This document shows, piece after piece, positions 17,637 through 28,028 of a stretch of 64,000 nt of DNA. How positions within the stretch are numbered: position 1 is the first letter of the stretch; every line of letters starts with the position of its first letter. Under the pieces are notes generated by a model. The model worked only from the letters and a program-made list of their open reading frames with translations, did not search any database and was not told the origin of the DNA. The DNA comes from Staphylococcus marylandisciuri (GTDB taxonomy: Bacteria; Bacillota; Bacilli; Staphylococcales; Staphylococcaceae). A program made the position numbers and the translations under genes. Location of the stretch: NCBI RefSeq assembly GCF_025519785.1, contig NZ_JAOPKZ010000013.1:30573-94572 (forward strand). The letters are read 5' to 3'.

Positions 17637-17999
17637 TTATATAAAATGCTTTATACCAAAGAACACGCAAGACAATATCAACCAAAATCCAATGGCAAAT
17701 AAAGTTCCGCGCTGGTACCCTTTTCGTTGAATATATAGAGCTGTAACGAAGACGGTTACGATACAAGATATAATTCCTAATATGGCCCCTGAGCTTAAGT
17801 GAATAGACATGTTGACTAATGTCTTACCTCTATGATCTATGGCAAGGGCAAAGATAGCTGCAAGGTACACTGCAGGCATAGTAGCAATGATGCCCCCAAC
17901 CTTACCTCCTACTTTCGCAGCAAGCACAGAAGCCGCAGCAACTGCAATGCCACCAATGAGGAACCTTAACACTAAACTTGTAATAGATATACCAAACAT
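17637..17999 (-). CDS. DUF3147-like membrane protein (first of a pair)
   Basis: About 120 residues if started at ATG 17999, which is preceded by GAAGGAAG and aligns with the start of its paralogue; in-frame starts at 18020 and 18044 would add 7 to 15 residues. Four hydrophobic segments with LRFLIGGIAVAAASVLAAK, KVGGIIATMPAVYLAAIFAL and a short tail GIKHFI. Fifteen bp separate it from the second copy. First gene of the four-gene cluster leading to TetR and the ornithine cyclodeaminase-like enzyme. Confidence 0.75.
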   Translation of the reverse strand: MFGISITSLVLRFLIGGIAVAAASVLAAKVGGKVGGIIATMPAVYLAAIFALAIDHRGKTLVNMSIHLSSGAILGIISCIVTVFVTALYIQRKGYQRGTLFAIGFWLILSCVFFGIKHFI

Positions 18000-18350
18000 C
18001 TTATCTAAACTTCCTTCCATTATAAAACGATACGTTTCGTTCAATAATTAGCTTAACGCGCTTAATAAAAATTGTAAATACTGAATTTTATGTAAGGGCT
18101 TTCTTATAGTTATATCTAAATGTTAAGAAGCACTGTTCTATATTTATACAAGAGAGGCATAAGATATAAGCGATCGTTCACTATATAATCTTTAAATAAA
18201 GATCGCTGCGTTCAAAAATAGTAGTGTCATGTGGTCTTTATCTAACACTAATCCCTTCTATATTTATAGAATTCTATTACATTTGCCTTAATGGCCATCA
18301 TTCAATCACCCTATAAATTTGAGAGATCCCTTGTCCGTCTATATAAAAAT
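18000..18350. other. intergenic region upstream of the DUF3147-like pair
   Basis: Contains AGCGATC/GATCGCT arms near 18170-18215 and, on the minus strand, a 17-codon frame (starting MMAIKANVIEF) behind AGGGTGATTG near 18307. Neither is convincing as a gene. The promoter of the DUF3147-like operon should be here. Confidence 0.35.
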
Positions 18351-18375
18351 AACCGCCCAGAGAGTTTGGACGGTT
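18351..18375 (-). terminator. candidate minus-strand terminator
   Basis: AACCGCCCA (18351-18359) pairs with TGGACGGTT (18367-18375) with one mismatch. On the minus strand the stem is followed by ATTTTTATA. It could end the transcript of the small gene at 18601-18783. Confidence 0.5.
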
Positions 18376-18435
18376 GAGCACATATTGAGATAAGACGAAA
18401 TTCGTTCCAAAAAAGCAGTCAGGTGCCGCTTACAA

Positions 18436-18593
18436 GTGGACATAATGTAGTGTCTCAGCTTCTTTCAGCATCTTGGCAGTAGATGACTGATTTGAAAATG
18501 CACTTGTATCAAGCTTTTTTTCAATTCGAGTCATCCTTGCCGGGGCAGGACTATGAAATCTTTTTATTCAAATTAGATTTCTGTCCCGCTCCC
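18436..18593 (-). repeat. intergenic three-hairpin repeat, minus orientation
   Basis: Slightly diverged full-length copy (AATTCGAGTCATCC and GCAGGACTATGAAATC where others have AATTCTAGTCATCC and GCGGGACTACGAAATC). It ends GATTTCTGTCCCGCTCCC, 8 bp before the stop codon of the next minus-strand gene. Confidence 0.85.
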
Positions 18594-18600
18594 TAATTCC

Positions 18601-18783
18601 TCAATGCTTTCTTCTATCAGATTTCTCATCAGAACTCAATATAAATAAAGCAAAGCAAATAAAAGGAATAATACCAAATGATCTAGTTATAATATTATAG
18701 TTACCCGTTATTAGAGGCAAAATAAAATAGTCAAGAGCTGTAATTATCAGCAATAATAAGTATATCTTTCTTTTCTTGCTCAT
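18601..18783 (-). CDS. small membrane protein, 60 aa, unknown
   Basis: Basic start MSKKRKIY, then two hydrophobic stretches (LLLLIITALDYFILPLI and SFGIIPFICFALFILSS) and a charged tail DEKSDRRKH. No strong ribosome binding site precedes the ATG, which lowers confidence. The repeat element just downstream is placed as it is after other genes in the window, which supports a real gene. Confidence 0.5.
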   Translation of the reverse strand: MSKKRKIYLLLLIITALDYFILPLITGNYNIITRSFGIIPFICFALFILSSDEKSDRRKH

Positions 18784-19144
18784 AACTTACACAGCCAACT
18801 CAATCACCACTCTTGCTACCACACCTGCTATTTGCTGATTACATTCGCTTTGTACTAAGTGTTCAGTTAGGCTATTAAATATCTTCCTGTAACTCCAGTT
18901 AGTTAATCATAAATTTATGATTTGGTTGATGGTGAAGTACAACTAATTGAGCATCTGATTTTGCTCCACTTAACTACTAAGAGCTCTAATAGCTATACCT
19001 AATGCTATCTTAAAGCATATAGCCAATTAAAAGTGAAATAGCTATAGCGTTTTATACTTTGTAGAAACTCTCTATTCAGAACTTAAATAATCCCTTAATC
19101 AGCGCTCCTATATAAACACATTTAGTTTCATACAAAGCATTGTT
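18784..19144. other. intergenic region, 361 bp
   Basis: AT-rich with many short direct and inverted motifs (for example TAGCTATA repeated), but no reading frame, terminator or promoter that I can support. Confidence 0.35.
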
Positions 19145-19651
19145 TTAGGCTATCTCTATAAGGAAACGACGAATTTCAGTACCATCGTCTAATACACTAG
19201 GGTCTATCTCTTCACCACCATTTTTCTCGATTACTTTTGCCGAGGAAGTATTCGTCTTCTCACAAGTCACTAAAGCTTTTTTCACATCAATTCGAGACAG
19301 GTAATCTAGTGCTTTGCGTAAAATCTTGCTTCCATAGCCTTTGCCTCGATAACTTCGACGCACGCCATATCCAACATGACCGCCAACTTGCTTTAAATTA
19401 TGATTAAGCTCGTGTCGAATGTTAGCCGCCCCTACTATTTCTCCTTCTACAAACAAGAAGTAAGTCGTGTTATCAATGCTTTTATCATGAGACTTATTAT
19501 CTTTAAGAGATTTAACCAAATCTTCAAAATTCTCATATTTAACGATATCAGTTACGCGTGGAATGATTAACTCATCATTATCGATCCACTCTTTAATGTA
19601 TTTACAATAACGTTCTTCGTCTGACAAGGTTAACTCACGAAACTCAGCCAT
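19145..19651 (-). CDS. GNAT family N-acetyltransferase
   Basis: 168 residues from ATG 19651 behind AAAGAAGGTGG. It has the GNAT fold: EGEIVGAANIRHELN, then GHVGYGVRRSYRGKGYGSKIL, in which R/Q-x-x-G-x-G/A (RGKGYG) binds acetyl-CoA. LVTCEKTNTSSAKVIEKNGG is the usual beta6/alpha4 block. The pattern resembles amino-group acetyltransferases annotated as YkwB/YhzX type. The substrate is unknown. Confidence 0.88.
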   Translation of the reverse strand: MAEFRELTLSDEERYCKYIKEWIDNDELIIPRVTDIVKYENFEDLVKSLKDNKSHDKSIDNTTYFLFVEGEIVGAANIRHELNHNLKQVGGHVGYGVRRSYRGKGYGSKILRKALDYLSRIDVKKALVTCEKTNTSSAKVIEKNGGEEIDPSVLDDGTEIRRFLIEIA

Positions 19652-19925
19652 GTTGCCACCTTCTTTCTCTCGTCATTACATAAACTTTATCAACGTTCCG
19701 GCTGACTTTACTGACGGACTCATCTTAAGCCTTTCTGAACTAAATTGCAAGAGGTGACCAGGAAATAATATTTATCCCATCCATCACTTCACTCGATATA
19801 GTGCCTATTTTCATAAAATGAGTTAATTATACTAAATTGGGTAATATTACTAATAAGAAACCTATATTTACGTAAAGTTACTCATAACTTAACCTCTTAA
19901 GATACATTCTACATAGGAGGTGTAA

Positions 19926-20369
19926 ATGATGAATAGAAATTTATCCAGAATATTATTCGTTTTCTTTGGCATACTTGCCTGGTTATCAACGATGTTCTTG
20001 TTTATCTTACCTACGCTAACTCCCTATCAGAAATATATCGAAAGTCAAAACGGTATTTCTGAAGGCTGGTTGGTCGTGATACTAATTATTATTACTATTT
20101 TCTATTTAGGTATTCTGGCATTAGACTTATTTAACTCATTTGCCACACAAGTATTGCAATTTGTACTACTTGTACTCATCGTAGTGTGTGCCTTACCATT
20201 TATTACGGCTTTCATCATTATTTCATTCATTGTCAATATTAGTATTATTGAAATTTTTATTCCGATAATACTTGTTATACTAGCAATGCTGTTACACATC
20301 GTTTGGTGTGTTATACCATTTATGCAAAGCCGTTCTTTAAAGGAAGCACAATCTAAAGTCAAACGATAA
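19926..20369 (+). CDS. four-pass membrane protein, unknown function
   Basis: 147 residues; ATG 19926 follows AGGAGGTGTAA (a second ATG is adjacent). Hydrophobic segments: ILFVFFGILAWLSTMFLFIL, WLVVILIIITIFYLGILAL, VLQFVLLVLIVVCALPFITA and IEIFIPIILVILAMLLHIVW. The C-terminus is basic (SRSLKEAQSKVKR), predicted cytoplasmic. I do not recognise a family. Single gene convergent with kbl. Confidence 0.7.
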   Translation: MMNRNLSRILFVFFGILAWLSTMFLFILPTLTPYQKYIESQNGISEGWLVVILIIITIFYLGILALDLFNSFATQVLQFVLLVLIVVCALPFITAFIIISFIVNISIIEIFIPIILVILAMLLHIVWCVIPFMQSRSLKEAQSKVKR

Positions 20370-20512
20370 TGATTCATAATAATTACGTCTAGAGTATAGA
20401 TAGGAGCATTATAATTATACTCGAGCCTCAATCTAATAGCAGTTCGAAGACTATTTAAGTCAATCGATAAGTAGGGCTTGTCCTTAATATTTGAAATACA
20501 GAGAGATATGTG

Positions 20513-20740
20513 AGGTCGGGACAAAAGCATTGAAGATTTGGGCGCGGGGCCCCAACACAGAGAAACTGGTAAACAAGTTTCCACAGACACTGCGAGTTGG
20601 GGCGGGACTACGAAATCTTTTTATTCAAATTAGATTTCTGTACCGCTCCCGAATCGTACGCTTATCTGTCGACAATCTTGTTTTTAGCAGGCCATTCATC
20701 GGTTTCCCATAACACAGAAATTTTTATGTCCCGATCTCTT
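20513..20740. repeat. mosaic of all three intergenic repeat modules
   Basis: In order: GAGGTCGGGACAAAAGC (CCGATTAACGG family end), GCGGGGCCCCAACACAGAG (STAR-like core), GGGGCGGGACTACGAAATC to TTTCTGTACCGCTCCC (first hairpin of the three-hairpin family), TGTCGACAATCTTG and CATCGGTTTCCCA, then TATGTCCCGATCTC. The order shows modules nested inside one another, the outer GGTCGGGACA/TGTCCCGATC pair bounding the insertion. Confidence 0.75.
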
Positions 20741-20762
20741 CAACTTATCAATAAAGCTAAAA

Positions 20763-20836
20763 CTTCGAGATTTCTCGTAAATATTCACGAAAATCTCGAA
20801 GCTTTTCTGTTCCTGAGATAACGATACCTCAGGAAC
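20763..20836. terminator. two tandem hairpins between convergent genes
   Basis: CTTCGAGATTT (20763-20773) pairs with AAATCTCGAAG (20791-20801), followed by CTTTT. Then GTTCCTGAG (20809-20817) pairs with CTCAGGAAC (20828-20836), followed by TTTT. They lie 40 bp past the kbl stop codon and can terminate transcription from either side. Confidence 0.75.
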
Positions 20837-20875
20837 TTTTAATATGCTCTATATATGCTGTTCAATATAAAGTTG

Positions 20876-22063
20876 TTAAATGATACCAATGTCTTTTCCA
20901 ATTTTTTCATACGCTGTTAAAGCACGATCTAACATCTCTTTAGTGTGGGCAGCTGTTGGCATGTTACGCACACGTCCTGTGCCACGTGGTACCGTTGGGA
21001 AGACGATGGATTTAACGTAAACGCCTTCTTCTTTGAGTCGTCTACTAAACTCTTGAGTATCTTTCTCATCACCAATAATTACAGGTGTGATTGGTGTTTC
21101 AGATTCGCCAGTATCAAAACCTAATTTAGTCAAACCATCTTTAAGATAGTTTGCATTCTCCCATAACTGGTCATGTAACTCTGTTGAAGCCATTAGTTTC
21201 TTAACAGCTGCAGTTACAGCTTTCGTATCTCCTGGCGCTAATGAAGTGGAGAATAAGAATGGGCGTGATTGAGCTTTTAACCAATCTATCAGTTTTTGAC
21301 TACCAGCTACATAACCACCAACTACGCCGATAGCTTTAGATAGCGTACCGATTTGGAAGTCAATCTTATCTTGGAGTCCAAAGTGTTTAACAGTACCTGC
21401 GCCTTTCCCCATTACACCTGAGCCATGTGCATCGTCAACATACGTTAACAAACCAAATTCTTCAGCAATTTTAACGATTTCAGGTAATTTCGCTACATCA
21501 CCATCCATACTGAAGACACCATCAGTAATGTACATGACCTTATTGTATTCACCAGATTCTACCGCTTCTTTCGCTTTCTTACGTAAGTCATCCATATCAG
21601 AGTGGTTTACGCGAATAATCTTAGCTTTAGATAAGCGACAACCATCAATTATTGAAGCATGGTTTAATTCGTCTGACAGAATCGCATCGTTTTTATTCAT
21701 TACTGCCGAAATAGCTGCCATATTACAGTTAAAACCTGATTGGTATGCAATTGCTGCTTCTGTGCCTTTAAATTCTGCAAGGGTTTGTTCTAGTTCATCG
21801 TGTATATCTAAAGTACCATTAATAGAACGAACAGCACCTGCACCTACGCCTCGGTTATCAATAGCTTCTTTAGCCGCCGCTTTCAAATCATCATCCGTAG
21901 CTAAACCTAAATAATTATTAGAAGATAAGTTGATATATTGTTTGCCATCAATTTGAATTTCCGGACCATTTGCACCTTCTATAGTATCTACTTCATTGTA
22001 AAGACCATTTTCTTTTAAATAATTTAGATTTTCATCTAAAAAATCATTTAGTGATTGTACCAC
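20876..22063 (-). CDS. kbl: 2-amino-3-ketobutyrate CoA ligase (glycine C-acetyltransferase)
   Basis: PLP enzyme of the alpha-oxoamine synthase family, 395 residues. It cleaves 2-amino-3-ketobutyrate with CoA to glycine and acetyl-CoA in threonine breakdown. Visible features are [13 protein letters not shown] near the start, the cofactor aspartate block [17 protein letters not shown], the PLP lysine in [14 protein letters not shown] and [11 protein letters not shown]. The ATG follows AAAGGAGGA. Its position beside the M20 hydrolase and tuf matches the S. aureus order. KBL and the related 8-amino-7-oxononanoate synthase look alike; context favours KBL. Confidence 0.88.
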   Translation of the reverse strand: MVQSLNDFLDENLNYLKENGLYNEVDTIEGANGPEIQIDGKQYINLSSNNYLGLATDDDLKAAAKEAIDNRGVGAGAVRSINGTLDIHDELEQTLAEFKGTEAAIAYQSGFNCNMAAISAVMNKNDAILSDELNHASIIDGCRLSKAKIIRVNHSDMDDLRKKAKEAVESGEYNKVMYITDGVFSMDGDVAKLPEIVKIAEEFGLLTYVDDAHGSGVMGKGAGTVKHFGLQDKIDFQIGTLSKAIGVVGGYVAGSQKLIDWLKAQSRPFLFSTSLAPGDTKAVTAAVKKLMASTELHDQLWENANYLKDGLTKLGFDTGESETPITPVIIGDEKDTQEFSRRLKEEGVYVKSIVFPTVPRGTGRVRNMPTAAHTKEMLDRALTAYEKIGKDIGII

Positions 22064-22210
22064 TAGAAATCCTCCTTTGTTATGTGTAACCTGCTTAGCA
22101 ATACATTATTACTGACTCAGCATTGATTACATCTGCACGCTGATAATATGATCACTCACTTTTAATCATACCCTATTTTAAATACTCTGAAAAGTAAATG
22201 TAGAAAATTA

Positions 22211-22224
22211 AGAAAGCGCTTTTA
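22211..22224 (-). promoter_or_regulatory. candidate cre site upstream of kbl
   Basis: AGAAAGCGCTTTTA agrees with the catabolite-responsive element consensus TGWAANCGNTNWCA at all but two constrained positions. It lies about 150 bp upstream of kbl, in the divergent region. CcpA control of threonine catabolism would be plausible but is unproven. Confidence 0.3.
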
Positions 22225-22373
22225 CAAACCTCATCAATGACAGCGAAAGAACTCGTATTTAGAGATCGATTTCCCATCACATAAATAACTATTCAATACA
22301 GTCTCCTCCCCTATTGCACCACTCATAAAAGTGTTATAATAAATTGAAATATTTAAGGGAAGAAGGATGTCAC

Positions 22374-23546
22374 ATGGCAGATTGGTTACAATTAGCCAAA
22401 GATAAAGAGAATAGTATGATTCAAACACGACGGTATTTACATCAATATCCTGAAATCTCGTTTGAAGAACATCAAACGCATGATTATATACTCAGTCAAC
22501 TTCAGTTGCTCTCTTGTGAAATTCAACACCCTGTGGGCAGTAATGGTATCGTCGCTACGTTTAAAGGTAATGGAAATGGACCGACGATTGCTTTACGCGC
22601 AGACTTTGATGGATTACCCGTAGAGGAATTGAGAGATAGTCCATATAAATCAAAGCACTCTGGTATTAGTCATGCATGTGGTCATGACGGACATACTTCT
22701 GTGTTATTAGCTGTGGCAGAAATCTTAGAAGAGTATAAATCTCAACTAAATGGCGAGGTCGTCCTCATCTTTCAACATGGAGAAGAGTTGATGCCAGGCG
22801 GAGCTAAAGAAATGACTGAAGCTGGATGTTTGGAAGGTGTAGATCGTATTTATGGAAATCATTTATGGTCTGGCTATCCAACGGGTTCAATATATTCTCG
22901 CTCAGGTTCCATGATGGCGTCGCCTGATGAATTTAATATAGCTATCCATGGTCGTGGGGGACATGGCGCTAAGCCTCATGAAACGATCGATCCAGTAGTG
23001 GTTATGGCAGAATTTATTCTAAGCGCTCAGAAAATAGTTACACGAACGATTGATCCAGTTAAACATGCTGTTATTAGTTTCGGTATGATTCAAGCTGGTG
23101 CAGCCGATAATGTCATCCCTGATTCTGCTTATTGCCGAGGTACAGTACGTGTGTTTGATACAGATATTCAATCTCATATCAAGTATAAGATGGAGAAGCT
23201 TTTAGAGGGACTCGCTGTCGCCAATGATATCACCTACGAGCTTGATTATATTAAAGGCTATTTACCAGTAAATAACGATCCCCAATGTTATGAAGTTATT
23301 AAAACTGCTACAAAAGCGCTCAATTTACTTTATTCAGATAGCGATTTAATGATGACAGGAGAAGATTTCTCATTCTATCAATCTGTTATACCTGGGGGGT
23401 TCTTCCTTACAGGTTGTGGCAATGAAGAGAAAGATACTATGCACCCGCACCATAGTCCTTATTTCGATATAGATGAAGCCGCCTTAAAGTACGCACTAAG
23501 TGTCTTTTTAACAATCCTTGAGAAAGAAGGCGTCTTGAGAGCTTAA
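22374..23546 (+). CDS. M20 family amidohydrolase (N-acyl-amino acid / hippurate hydrolase type)
   Basis: 390 residues from ATG 22374; the longer TTG start at 22344 is disfavoured. Metal-binding motifs of M20D peptidases are intact: HACGHDGHT, HGEELMPGGAKEM and, near the C-terminus, MTGEDFSFY and HHSPYFDIDEAAL. The dimerisation domain begins at GRGGHGAKPHETIDPVV. It hydrolyses an N-acyl bond of amino acids or small peptides, in the cytoplasm. A TATAAT box lies about 35 bp upstream. Divergent from kbl. Confidence 0.92.
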   Translation: MADWLQLAKDKENSMIQTRRYLHQYPEISFEEHQTHDYILSQLQLLSCEIQHPVGSNGIVATFKGNGNGPTIALRADFDGLPVEELRDSPYKSKHSGISHACGHDGHTSVLLAVAEILEEYKSQLNGEVVLIFQHGEELMPGGAKEMTEAGCLEGVDRIYGNHLWSGYPTGSIYSRSGSMMASPDEFNIAIHGRGGHGAKPHETIDPVVVMAEFILSAQKIVTRTIDPVKHAVISFGMIQAGAADNVIPDSAYCRGTVRVFDTDIQSHIKYKMEKLLEGLAVANDITYELDYIKGYLPVNNDPQCYEVIKTATKALNLLYSDSDLMMTGEDFSFYQSVIPGGFFLTGCGNEEKDTMHPHHSPYFDIDEAALKYALSVFLTILEKEGVLRA

Positions 23547-23640
23547 GCTAACTACTCACAAGAGCCCTTTGAGTTCATCATCAAAGATAGAGAATAGAGA
23601 CTTACATGGACTAAACTCTGTTAAGTAAGCAATACAAAAA

Positions 23641-23797
23641 GGGAGCGGGACAGAAATCTAATTTGAACAAAAAATTTTGTAGTCCCGCCCCGACAAGGAT
23701 GACTAGAATTGAAAAAAGCTCGATACAAGCGCTTTTTTCAATTCAGTCATCTACTGCCAAGATGCTAAAAGAGGCTGGGAGTTATGTCCCAGCCTCT
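23641..23797 (+). repeat. three-hairpin repeat; third hairpin serves as tuf terminator
   Basis: Starts GGGAGCGGGACAGAAATC. Its last hairpin, GAGGCTGGGA/TGTCCCAGCCTC (23771-23797), lies 20 bp past the tuf stop and is well placed to terminate it. The element sits between the convergent M20 hydrolase and tuf genes. Confidence 0.85.
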
Positions 23798-23816
23798 TAT
23801 TACTATAGTCGGTTTA

Positions 23817-25004
23817 TTATTCTTTGATTTCAGTAACTACGCCTGAACCTACAGTACGTCCACCTTCACGGATTGAGAAACGAGTACCGTCTTCAATAGC
23901 GATTGGTGAAATTAATTCAACTTCCATTTCAACGTTGTCACCAGGCATAACCATTTCTGTACCTTCTGGTAAAGTGATAACACCTGTTACGTCAGTAGTA
24001 CGGAAGTAGAATTGTGGACGATAGTTAGAGAAGAATGGAGTATGACGTCCACCTTCATCTTTAGACAATACGTAAACTTCAGCTTTGAATTTAGTGTGTG
24101 GTGTGATTGAACCAGGAGCAGCTAATACTTGACCACGTTGTACATCTTCACGTGAAATACCACGTAATAATGCACCGATGTTGTCACCAGCTTCAGCGTA
24201 GTCTAATAACTTACGGAACATTTCTACACCAGTAACTGTAGTTTTTTGTGATTCTTCTGCCATACCGATGATTTCAACTTCTTCACCGACTTTGATTTGA
24301 CCACGTTCAACACGGCCAGTAGCAACTGTACCACGACCAGTGATTGAGAATACGTCCTCAACTGGCATCATGAATGGTTTGTCAGAGTCACGGTCTGGAG
24401 TTGGGATGAAGTCATCTACTGCTTGCATTAATTCTAAGATTTTTTCTTCGTATTGTTCTTCGCCTTCTAATGCTTTTAATGCAGAACCAGCGATTACAGG
24501 TACGTCGTCACCTGGGAAGTCGTATTCGCTTAATAAGTCACGAACTTCCATTTCAACTAATTCTAATAATTCTTCGTCGTCTACCATGTCAACTTTGTTT
24601 AAGAATACAACAAGTGCTGGTACACCAACGTTACGTGATAATAAGATGTGCTCACGAGTTTGAGGCATTGGACCGTCAGCTGCAGATACAACTAAGATAC
24701 CGCCGTCCATTTGAGCTGCACCAGTGATCATGTTTTTAACGTAGTCAGCGTGTCCTGGGCAGTCAACGTGAGCATAGTGACGTTTGTCAGTTTGGTACTC
24801 GATGTGAGCAGTATTGATAGTAATACCACGTTCTTTTTCTTCAGGTGCGTTGTCAATCATGTCATAAGATTGAGCTACAGTGTCACCATTTTTTGCTAAA
24901 ACAGTTGCGATAGCAGCTGTTAAAGTTGTTTTACCATGGTCAACGTGACCAATAGTTCCAATATTGGCATGTTCTTTTGAGCGATCGAATTTTTCTTTAG
25001 CCAT
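23817..25004 (-). CDS. tuf: translation elongation factor Tu
   Basis: 395 residues. Carries aminoacyl-tRNA to the ribosome with GTP hydrolysis. G motifs: GHVDHGKT (residues 19-26), [18 protein letters not shown]. The switch region RGITINTAH and C-terminal [13 protein letters not shown] are present. The ATG at 25004 follows AGAGGAGAGA; an upstream in-frame start at 25055 is not used in this family. Codons are strongly biased, as expected for a highly expressed gene. Its own promoter lies in the 273-bp gap after fusA. Confidence 0.98.
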   Translation of the reverse strand: MAKEKFDRSKEHANIGTIGHVDHGKTTLTAAIATVLAKNGDTVAQSYDMIDNAPEEKERGITINTAHIEYQTDKRHYAHVDCPGHADYVKNMITGAAQMDGGILVVSAADGPMPQTREHILLSRNVGVPALVVFLNKVDMVDDEELLELVEMEVRDLLSEYDFPGDDVPVIAGSALKALEGEEQYEEKILELMQAVDDFIPTPDRDSDKPFMMPVEDVFSITGRGTVATGRVERGQIKVGEEVEIIGMAEESQKTTVTGVEMFRKLLDYAEAGDNIGALLRGISREDVQRGQVLAAPGSITPHTKFKAEVYVLSKDEGGRHTPFFSNYRPQFYFRTTDVTGVITLPEGTEMVMPGDNVEMEVELISPIAIEDGTRFSIREGGRTVGSGVVTEIKE

Positions 25005-25174
25005 TATAGAATCTCTCCTCTTCAATAGATAATTGTTTTGAAATTTATCTCCCATGACAGTTTCTCACCACCATGAGAATCAGTTCGCTAGATAGCTATA
25101 TGGAAGCACAAGGCACTATAGCTATCAACGAAACTTGACTGCATAATGCATGCTATTATAAACCATACATATCC

Positions 25175-25203
25175 TTTATAATGCATTTTTACCAAAAAAT
25201 CAA
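25175..25203 (-). promoter_or_regulatory. candidate tuf promoter
   Basis: On the minus strand TTGATT (25198-25203), 17-base spacer, TATAAA (25175-25180). A second TATAAT-like box lies about 20 bp closer to tuf. Separate transcription of tuf from the str operon is common in Firmicutes. Confidence 0.5.
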
Positions 25204-25277
25204 TGTATAAAACTTTGCTCTAGCCTATAAATTTAAACTGAATTAACTTGACCTAACGCTAAGCGCTTAATCCACTA

Positions 25278-27368
25278 TTATTCAGCTGCAGAGCCACTGT
25301 TTTTCTTAATGATGTCATCAGCGATTGATTTAGGTACTTCTGCATAGTGGTCAAAGTACATAGTGTACGTACCACGACCTTGAGTATTAGAACGTAATGA
25401 TGTAGCGTAACCGAACATTTCAGAAAGTGGTACGAATGCGTTAACAACTTGTGCGTTACCACGTGGTTCCATACCATCTACGCGACCGCGACGTGCTGTA
25501 ACGTCACCCATGATGTCACCCATGTACTCTTCTGGCATTTCGATTGTTACTTTCATCATCGGTTCTAAGATAACTGGATCACATTTTTTAGCAGCTTCTT
25601 TAAGTGCTAATGATGCTGCGATCTTGAAGGCCATTTCAGATGAATCGACATCGTGGTATGAACCATCAAAGAGTTTCGCTTTAACATCGATTAATGGATA
25701 ACCAGCTAAGACACCATTTTCCATAGCATCTTGTAAACCTTGTTCAACTGATGGGATGTATTCACGAGGAACTACACCACCAACGATAGCGTTTTCGAAC
25801 TCGAAACCGGCACCAGTGTCGTTTGGTGTGAATTCGATTTGAACGTCACCGTATTGACCACGACCACCAGATTGACGAGCGAATTTACCTTGAACTGATG
25901 CTTGTGTCTTGAATGTTTCACGATAAGAAACCATTGGAGCACCTACATTACATTCAACGTTAAATTCTTTCTTCATACGGTCTACTAAGATGTCTAAGTG
26001 TAATTCACCCATACCACCGATGATAACTTGTCCAGTTTCATCATCAGTATGCGCACGGAAAGTTGGGTCTTCTTCTTGTAGCTTAACTAAAGCTTGAGTC
26101 ATTTTATCTTGGTCAGCTTTAGATTTAGGCTCTACTGATAAGTGGATAACTGGCTCTGGGAATTCCATTGATTCCAAGATAATATCGTTTTTCTCTCCAC
26201 ATAATGTATCACCTGTGCCAGTGTCTTTAAGACCTACAGCTGCAGCGATATCACCTGAGTAAACTGTGTTTAGCTCTTCACGGTGGTTAGCGTGCATTTG
26301 TAGTAAACGACCTACACGTTCACGTTTGTTCTTACTAGAGTTCTTAACGTAAGAACCAGCATCTAAAGTACCAGAGTAAACACGGAAGAATGTTAATTTA
26401 CCAACATAAGGGTCACTCATAACTTTGAATGCTAATGCAGCAAATTCTGCATCATCATCTGCTTTACAAACAACCTCTTCATCTGGTTCATCAGCGCGGT
26501 GACCTACGATTGGCTTAACATCTAATGGAGATGGTAAGTAATCGATAACTGCGTCTAGCATTAATTGAACACCTTTGTTCTTAAATGCTGAACCACAAAG
26601 CACTGGGTAGAATTCAACTTCGTTAGTTGCGTAACGAATTGCGTTTTTCAACTCATCTGCAGAGATTTCTTCATCTCCAAGATATTTTTCCATCAATTCG
26701 TCATCAACTTCAGCAACAGCTTCAATTAATGTAGTGCGCGCTTCTTCAGCTCTTTCTTGATGATCTTCAGGAATGTCGATCTCTTCGACATCAGTTCCTA
26801 AGTCATTGTTATATTTAAAGCATCTCATACGAACTAAATCGATGATTGCTTCGAAGTCATCTTCTGAACCAATTGGTAATTGAATTGGCGCAGCGTTAGC
26901 TTGTAAACGATCATGGATAGTGCTCACTGAATACTCAAAGTTAGCACCTAATTTGTCCATTTTGTTTACGAATACGATACGAGGAACGCTATATGTTGTA
27001 GCCTGACGCCAAACTGTTTCAGTTTGAGGTTCTACACCTGATTGCGCATCAAGTACAGTAACCGCACCGTCTAACACACGTAATGAACGTTCAACTTCAA
27101 CTGTGAAGTCTACGTGTCCAGGAGTGTCGATGATGTTTACACGGTGGTCATTCCATTGAGCAGTAGTGGCAGCTGATGTGATTGTAATACCACGGTCTTG
27201 CTCTTGTTCCATCCAGTCCATTTGTGAAGCACCTTCGTGTGTTTCACCAATTTTGTGGATACGGCCAGTATAGTAAAGAATACGTTCAGTCGCAGTTGTC
27301 TTACCGGCATCGATATGCGCCATGATACCGATATTACGAGTCTTTTTTAAACTAAAATCTCTAGCCAT
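25278..27368 (-). CDS. fusA: translation elongation factor G
   Basis: GTPase driving ribosomal translocation, 696 residues including the start. G1 AHIDAGKTT, switch [10 protein letters not shown]3 DTPGHVDF, G4 [10 protein letters not shown]. Domain III/V signatures [19 protein letters not shown] and [10 protein letters not shown] are present. H and L of GELHLDIL, sites often changed in fusidic-acid resistance, are unaltered. Member of the rpsL-rpsG-fusA-tuf str cluster. Confidence 0.98.
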   Translation of the reverse strand: MARDFSLKKTRNIGIMAHIDAGKTTATERILYYTGRIHKIGETHEGASQMDWMEQEQDRGITITSAATTAQWNDHRVNIIDTPGHVDFTVEVERSLRVLDGAVTVLDAQSGVEPQTETVWRQATTYSVPRIVFVNKMDKLGANFEYSVSTIHDRLQANAAPIQLPIGSEDDFEAIIDLVRMRCFKYNNDLGTDVEEIDIPEDHQERAEEARTTLIEAVAEVDDELMEKYLGDEEISADELKNAIRYATNEVEFYPVLCGSAFKNKGVQLMLDAVIDYLPSPLDVKPIVGHRADEPDEEVVCKADDDAEFAALAFKVMSDPYVGKLTFFRVYSGTLDAGSYVKNSSKNKRERVGRLLQMHANHREELNTVYSGDIAAAVGLKDTGTGDTLCGEKNDIILESMEFPEPVIHLSVEPKSKADQDKMTQALVKLQEEDPTFRAHTDDETGQVIIGGMGELHLDILVDRMKKEFNVECNVGAPMVSYRETFKTQASVQGKFARQSGGRGQYGDVQIEFTPNDTGAGFEFENAIVGGVVPREYIPSVEQGLQDAMENGVLAGYPLIDVKAKLFDGSYHDVDSSEMAFKIAASLALKEAAKKCDPVILEPMMKVTIEMPEEYMGDIMGDVTARRGRVDGMEPRGNAQVVNAFVPLSEMFGYATSLRSNTQGRGTYTMYFDHYAEVPKSIADDIIKKNSGSAAE

Positions 27369-27487
27369 GTATTTTTCTCCTTCCAGTATTACTGTGAATA
27401 AATACTATCCATATGGCGATGCCCTAAGCGCAATGACGGAGAGTCGAAAGCTTTCCGAAACTGTCACTCAGGGACATATCAACTATC

Positions 27488-27958
27488 TTACCAACGATAA
27501 TGAGCGAAGGCTTTGTTCGCTTCGGCCATTTTATGAACGTCTTCACGTTTCTTAACAGCTCCACCTGTGTTGTTAGCAGCATCTAAGATTTCATTAGCTA
27601 AACGTTCTTCCATAGTCTTTTCACCACGAAGACGCGCATAGTTTACTAACCAACGTAAACCTAGTGTAGTACGACGCTCAGGGCGAACTTCTACTGGTAC
27701 TTGGTAGTTAGAGCCACCTACACGACGGGCTTTAACTTCTAATACAGGCATGATATTGTCGATAGCTTCTTCGAATACTTCCATAGCATCGCGACCAGTA
27801 CGTTCTTGTACTGTTTCAAATGCAGAGTAAAGAATTTTTTGTGCTGTACCGCGTTTACCATCTAACATAATCTTGTTAATTAACTTAGTAACTAATTTAG
27901 AATTATGGATTGGATCTGGTAACACGTCTCTTTTTGGTACTGAACCTTTACGAGGCAT
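27488..27958 (-). CDS. rpsG: 30S ribosomal protein S7
   Basis: 156 residues, the usual length. Starts [20 protein letters not shown] and ends NKAFAHYRW, the universal S7 C-terminus. Primary binder of the 3' domain of 16S rRNA. Preceded by GGGAGGA and located between rpsL and fusA. Confidence 0.98.
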   Translation of the reverse strand: MPRKGSVPKRDVLPDPIHNSKLVTKLINKIMLDGKRGTAQKILYSAFETVQERTGRDAMEVFEEAIDNIMPVLEVKARRVGGSNYQVPVEVRPERRTTLGLRWLVNYARLRGEKTMEERLANEILDAANNTGGAVKKREDVHKMAEANKAFAHYRW

Positions 27959-28028
27959 ATTGAGAATCCTCCCTTCCTATTATAGTCATTATTTTTCAGT
28001 TATAGTTAAAATTTACGCAATCTTAAAC

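Noticed and set aside
20491..20821. Two plus-strand frames of 73-74 codons
   Set aside because: Both translate the mosaic repeat at 20513-20740 and the terminator hairpin; no ribosome binding sites.
23817..24900. Several 60-107 codon plus-strand frames opposite tuf
   Set aside because: Typical antisense shadows of a strongly codon-biased gene; no start signals or recognisable domains.
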